Part shown: positions 63,495-64,000 of the stretch, in pieces
How positions within the stretch are numbered: the first letter of the stretch is position 1
Layout: every line of letters begins with the position of its first letter
Assembly (NCBI RefSeq): GCF_013282625.1
Contig: NZ_CP054020.1
Coordinates: 186,001 to 250,000 of the forward strand
Source of the DNA: Thiomicrorhabdus xiamenensis
Lineage (GTDB): Bacteria; Pseudomonadota; Gammaproteobacteria; Thiomicrospirales; Thiomicrospiraceae
Length of the DNA stretch: 64,000 nt
Reading direction: 5' to 3'
Notes under the pieces: model-generated
Databases searched by the model: none
Seen by the model: only the letters and a program-made list of their open reading frames with translations
Told to the model about the DNA's origin: nothing
Translations under genes and position numbers: made by a program

Positions 63495-64000
63495 TCAGGT
63501 CTCTTGTGTCGCTTTCTCAAGCAGTGCCAACTGATTCAGAAAAAGCGTGAAATAACGGTGCTCGTATCCGTGGTCGAGAAGATCTTTGCGGGTCAGGTAA
63601 TATTTGTGGTCGTCAATATGCGCTTTATTAACCATCCGCACGGCCGCCAGCGTATCCAGAACCGGTTTTCCGTAGACCGACGGGGTTGTTGCGATGACCA
63701 ATTGTTTGGCAACCCGTTTAAGTTCCCGAAGACCGTTCTGCCAGTCGTCCAAATGCTCCAGAACCGCGAGACAGACCACAAGGTCAAAACTGTTATCGGC
63801 ATACGGCAGGCGGGTGTTTAAATCGCAGTAGGCACAACTTCCGTCGACATCGCAGGTGGTCATTTCAAAGCCCATTTCGCTGAGCAGTCTGTGGGCGTCA
63901 CCGTAACCGCCGCCGACATTCAGGCAGGTTTTGCCGCGGGTACTGTGATCCAGACGACTGTCGATCGTATGTTTGAGTTGCCGGTAGCGTAATTTGCGCG
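63495..64000 (-). CDS. SAM-dependent methyltransferase (5' end cut by window edge)
   Basis: The minus strand is open from the window end (base 64000) to the stop at 63495, so at least 168 residues are visible; the true start lies outside. SAM motif I is CLNVGGGYGDAHRLL, followed by TCDVDGS and FDLVVCLAVLEHLDDW with RELKRVAKQ, the class I (type 11) methyltransferase pattern. Substrate unknown. Confidence 0.85.
   Translation of the reverse strand, partial: RKLRYRQLKHTIDSRLDHSTRGKTCLNVGGGYGDAHRLLSEMGFEMTTCDVDGSCAYCDLNTRLPYADNSFDLVVCLAVLEHLDDWQNGLRELKRVAKQLVIATTPSVYGKPVLDTLAAVRMVNKAHIDDHKYYLTRKDLLDHGYEHRYFTLFLNQLALLEKATQET

Noticed and set aside
1-64000. CRISPR arrays, insertion sequences, integrases, prophage genes
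   Set aside because: No repeat-spacer pattern, transposase or phage-like protein was seen.

Overview
The window is an ordinary, gene-dense stretch of chromosome from a free-living gammaproteobacterium. The organism call is an inference from gene content and synteny: a microaerobic, probably sulfur-oxidising member of the Thiomicrospira / Hydrogenovibrio / Thiomicrorhabdus group fits best (complete cbb3 oxidase locus, paired YeeE/YedE sulfur-type transporters, hisBHAFE-HIT-tatABC gene order, several c-di-GMP proteins). I see no rRNA, tRNA, CRISPR array, insertion sequence, prophage or plasmid gene.

Layout. 1-689: 5' part of a DEAD-box RNA helicase (minus), then an 806-base AT-rich regulatory region. 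1496-5474: a yjbEFGH/gfcABCD-type exopolysaccharide operon with terminator-like hairpins around its first gene and a ten-G run in its second. 5492-7794: a start-less coding remnant and a TRAP transporter pair (dctQM). 7945-9062: two tandem lipoproteins, one CigR/RcnB-like. 9372-13427: priA, convergent with bioH-bioC. 13490-17119: a very large AsmA-like (DUF748) envelope protein. 17244-22978: an alanine/sodium symporter, a zinc metallopeptidase, an alpha-E protein, a circularly permuted ATP-grasp protein and a lipoprotein. 23052-25275: bioB-bioF. 25370-27695: comF, a CDF metal exporter and a YugP-like membrane metalloprotease.

27758-35350 is one long minus-strand block: hisB-hisH-hisA-hisF-hisE-HIT-tatA-tatB-tatC-DUF255 thioredoxin protein. 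Histidine genes give way to the Tat export pathway; hisI is missing from its usual place between hisF and hisE. 35918-44659 is the plus-strand cbb3 oxidase locus: ccoN-ccoO-ccoQ-ccoP, an unlisted 45-residue single-span protein, ccoG, ccoH, ccoI and ccoS, i.e. structural subunits followed by copper-delivery and assembly factors.

44677-64000 is almost entirely minus strand: a patatin-like phospholipase, a HIT protein, a response regulator/c-di-GMP phosphodiesterase with an Hpt protein and two membrane proteins of unknown function, dtd-pip, typA/bipA, two YeeE/YedE half-transporters next to a ten-span membrane protein, a periplasmic histidine phosphatase with a second GGDEF-EAL protein and a ParB-like protein, an acyl-CoA-dehydrogenase-like flavoprotein, a YqhA family membrane protein, a DUF2798 protein, a PaaI-type thioesterase (plus), a HemG-like flavodoxin, a small membrane protein and a methyltransferase cut by the window edge.

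Nothing here is a clear, wholly new system. The items most worth a second look are the small protein after ccoP, the RR-PDE/Hpt/two-membrane-protein cluster, the G10 run in yjbF, the ccoO insertion, the TatC acidic tail, and the paired sulfur transporters with their neighbouring ten-span protein.
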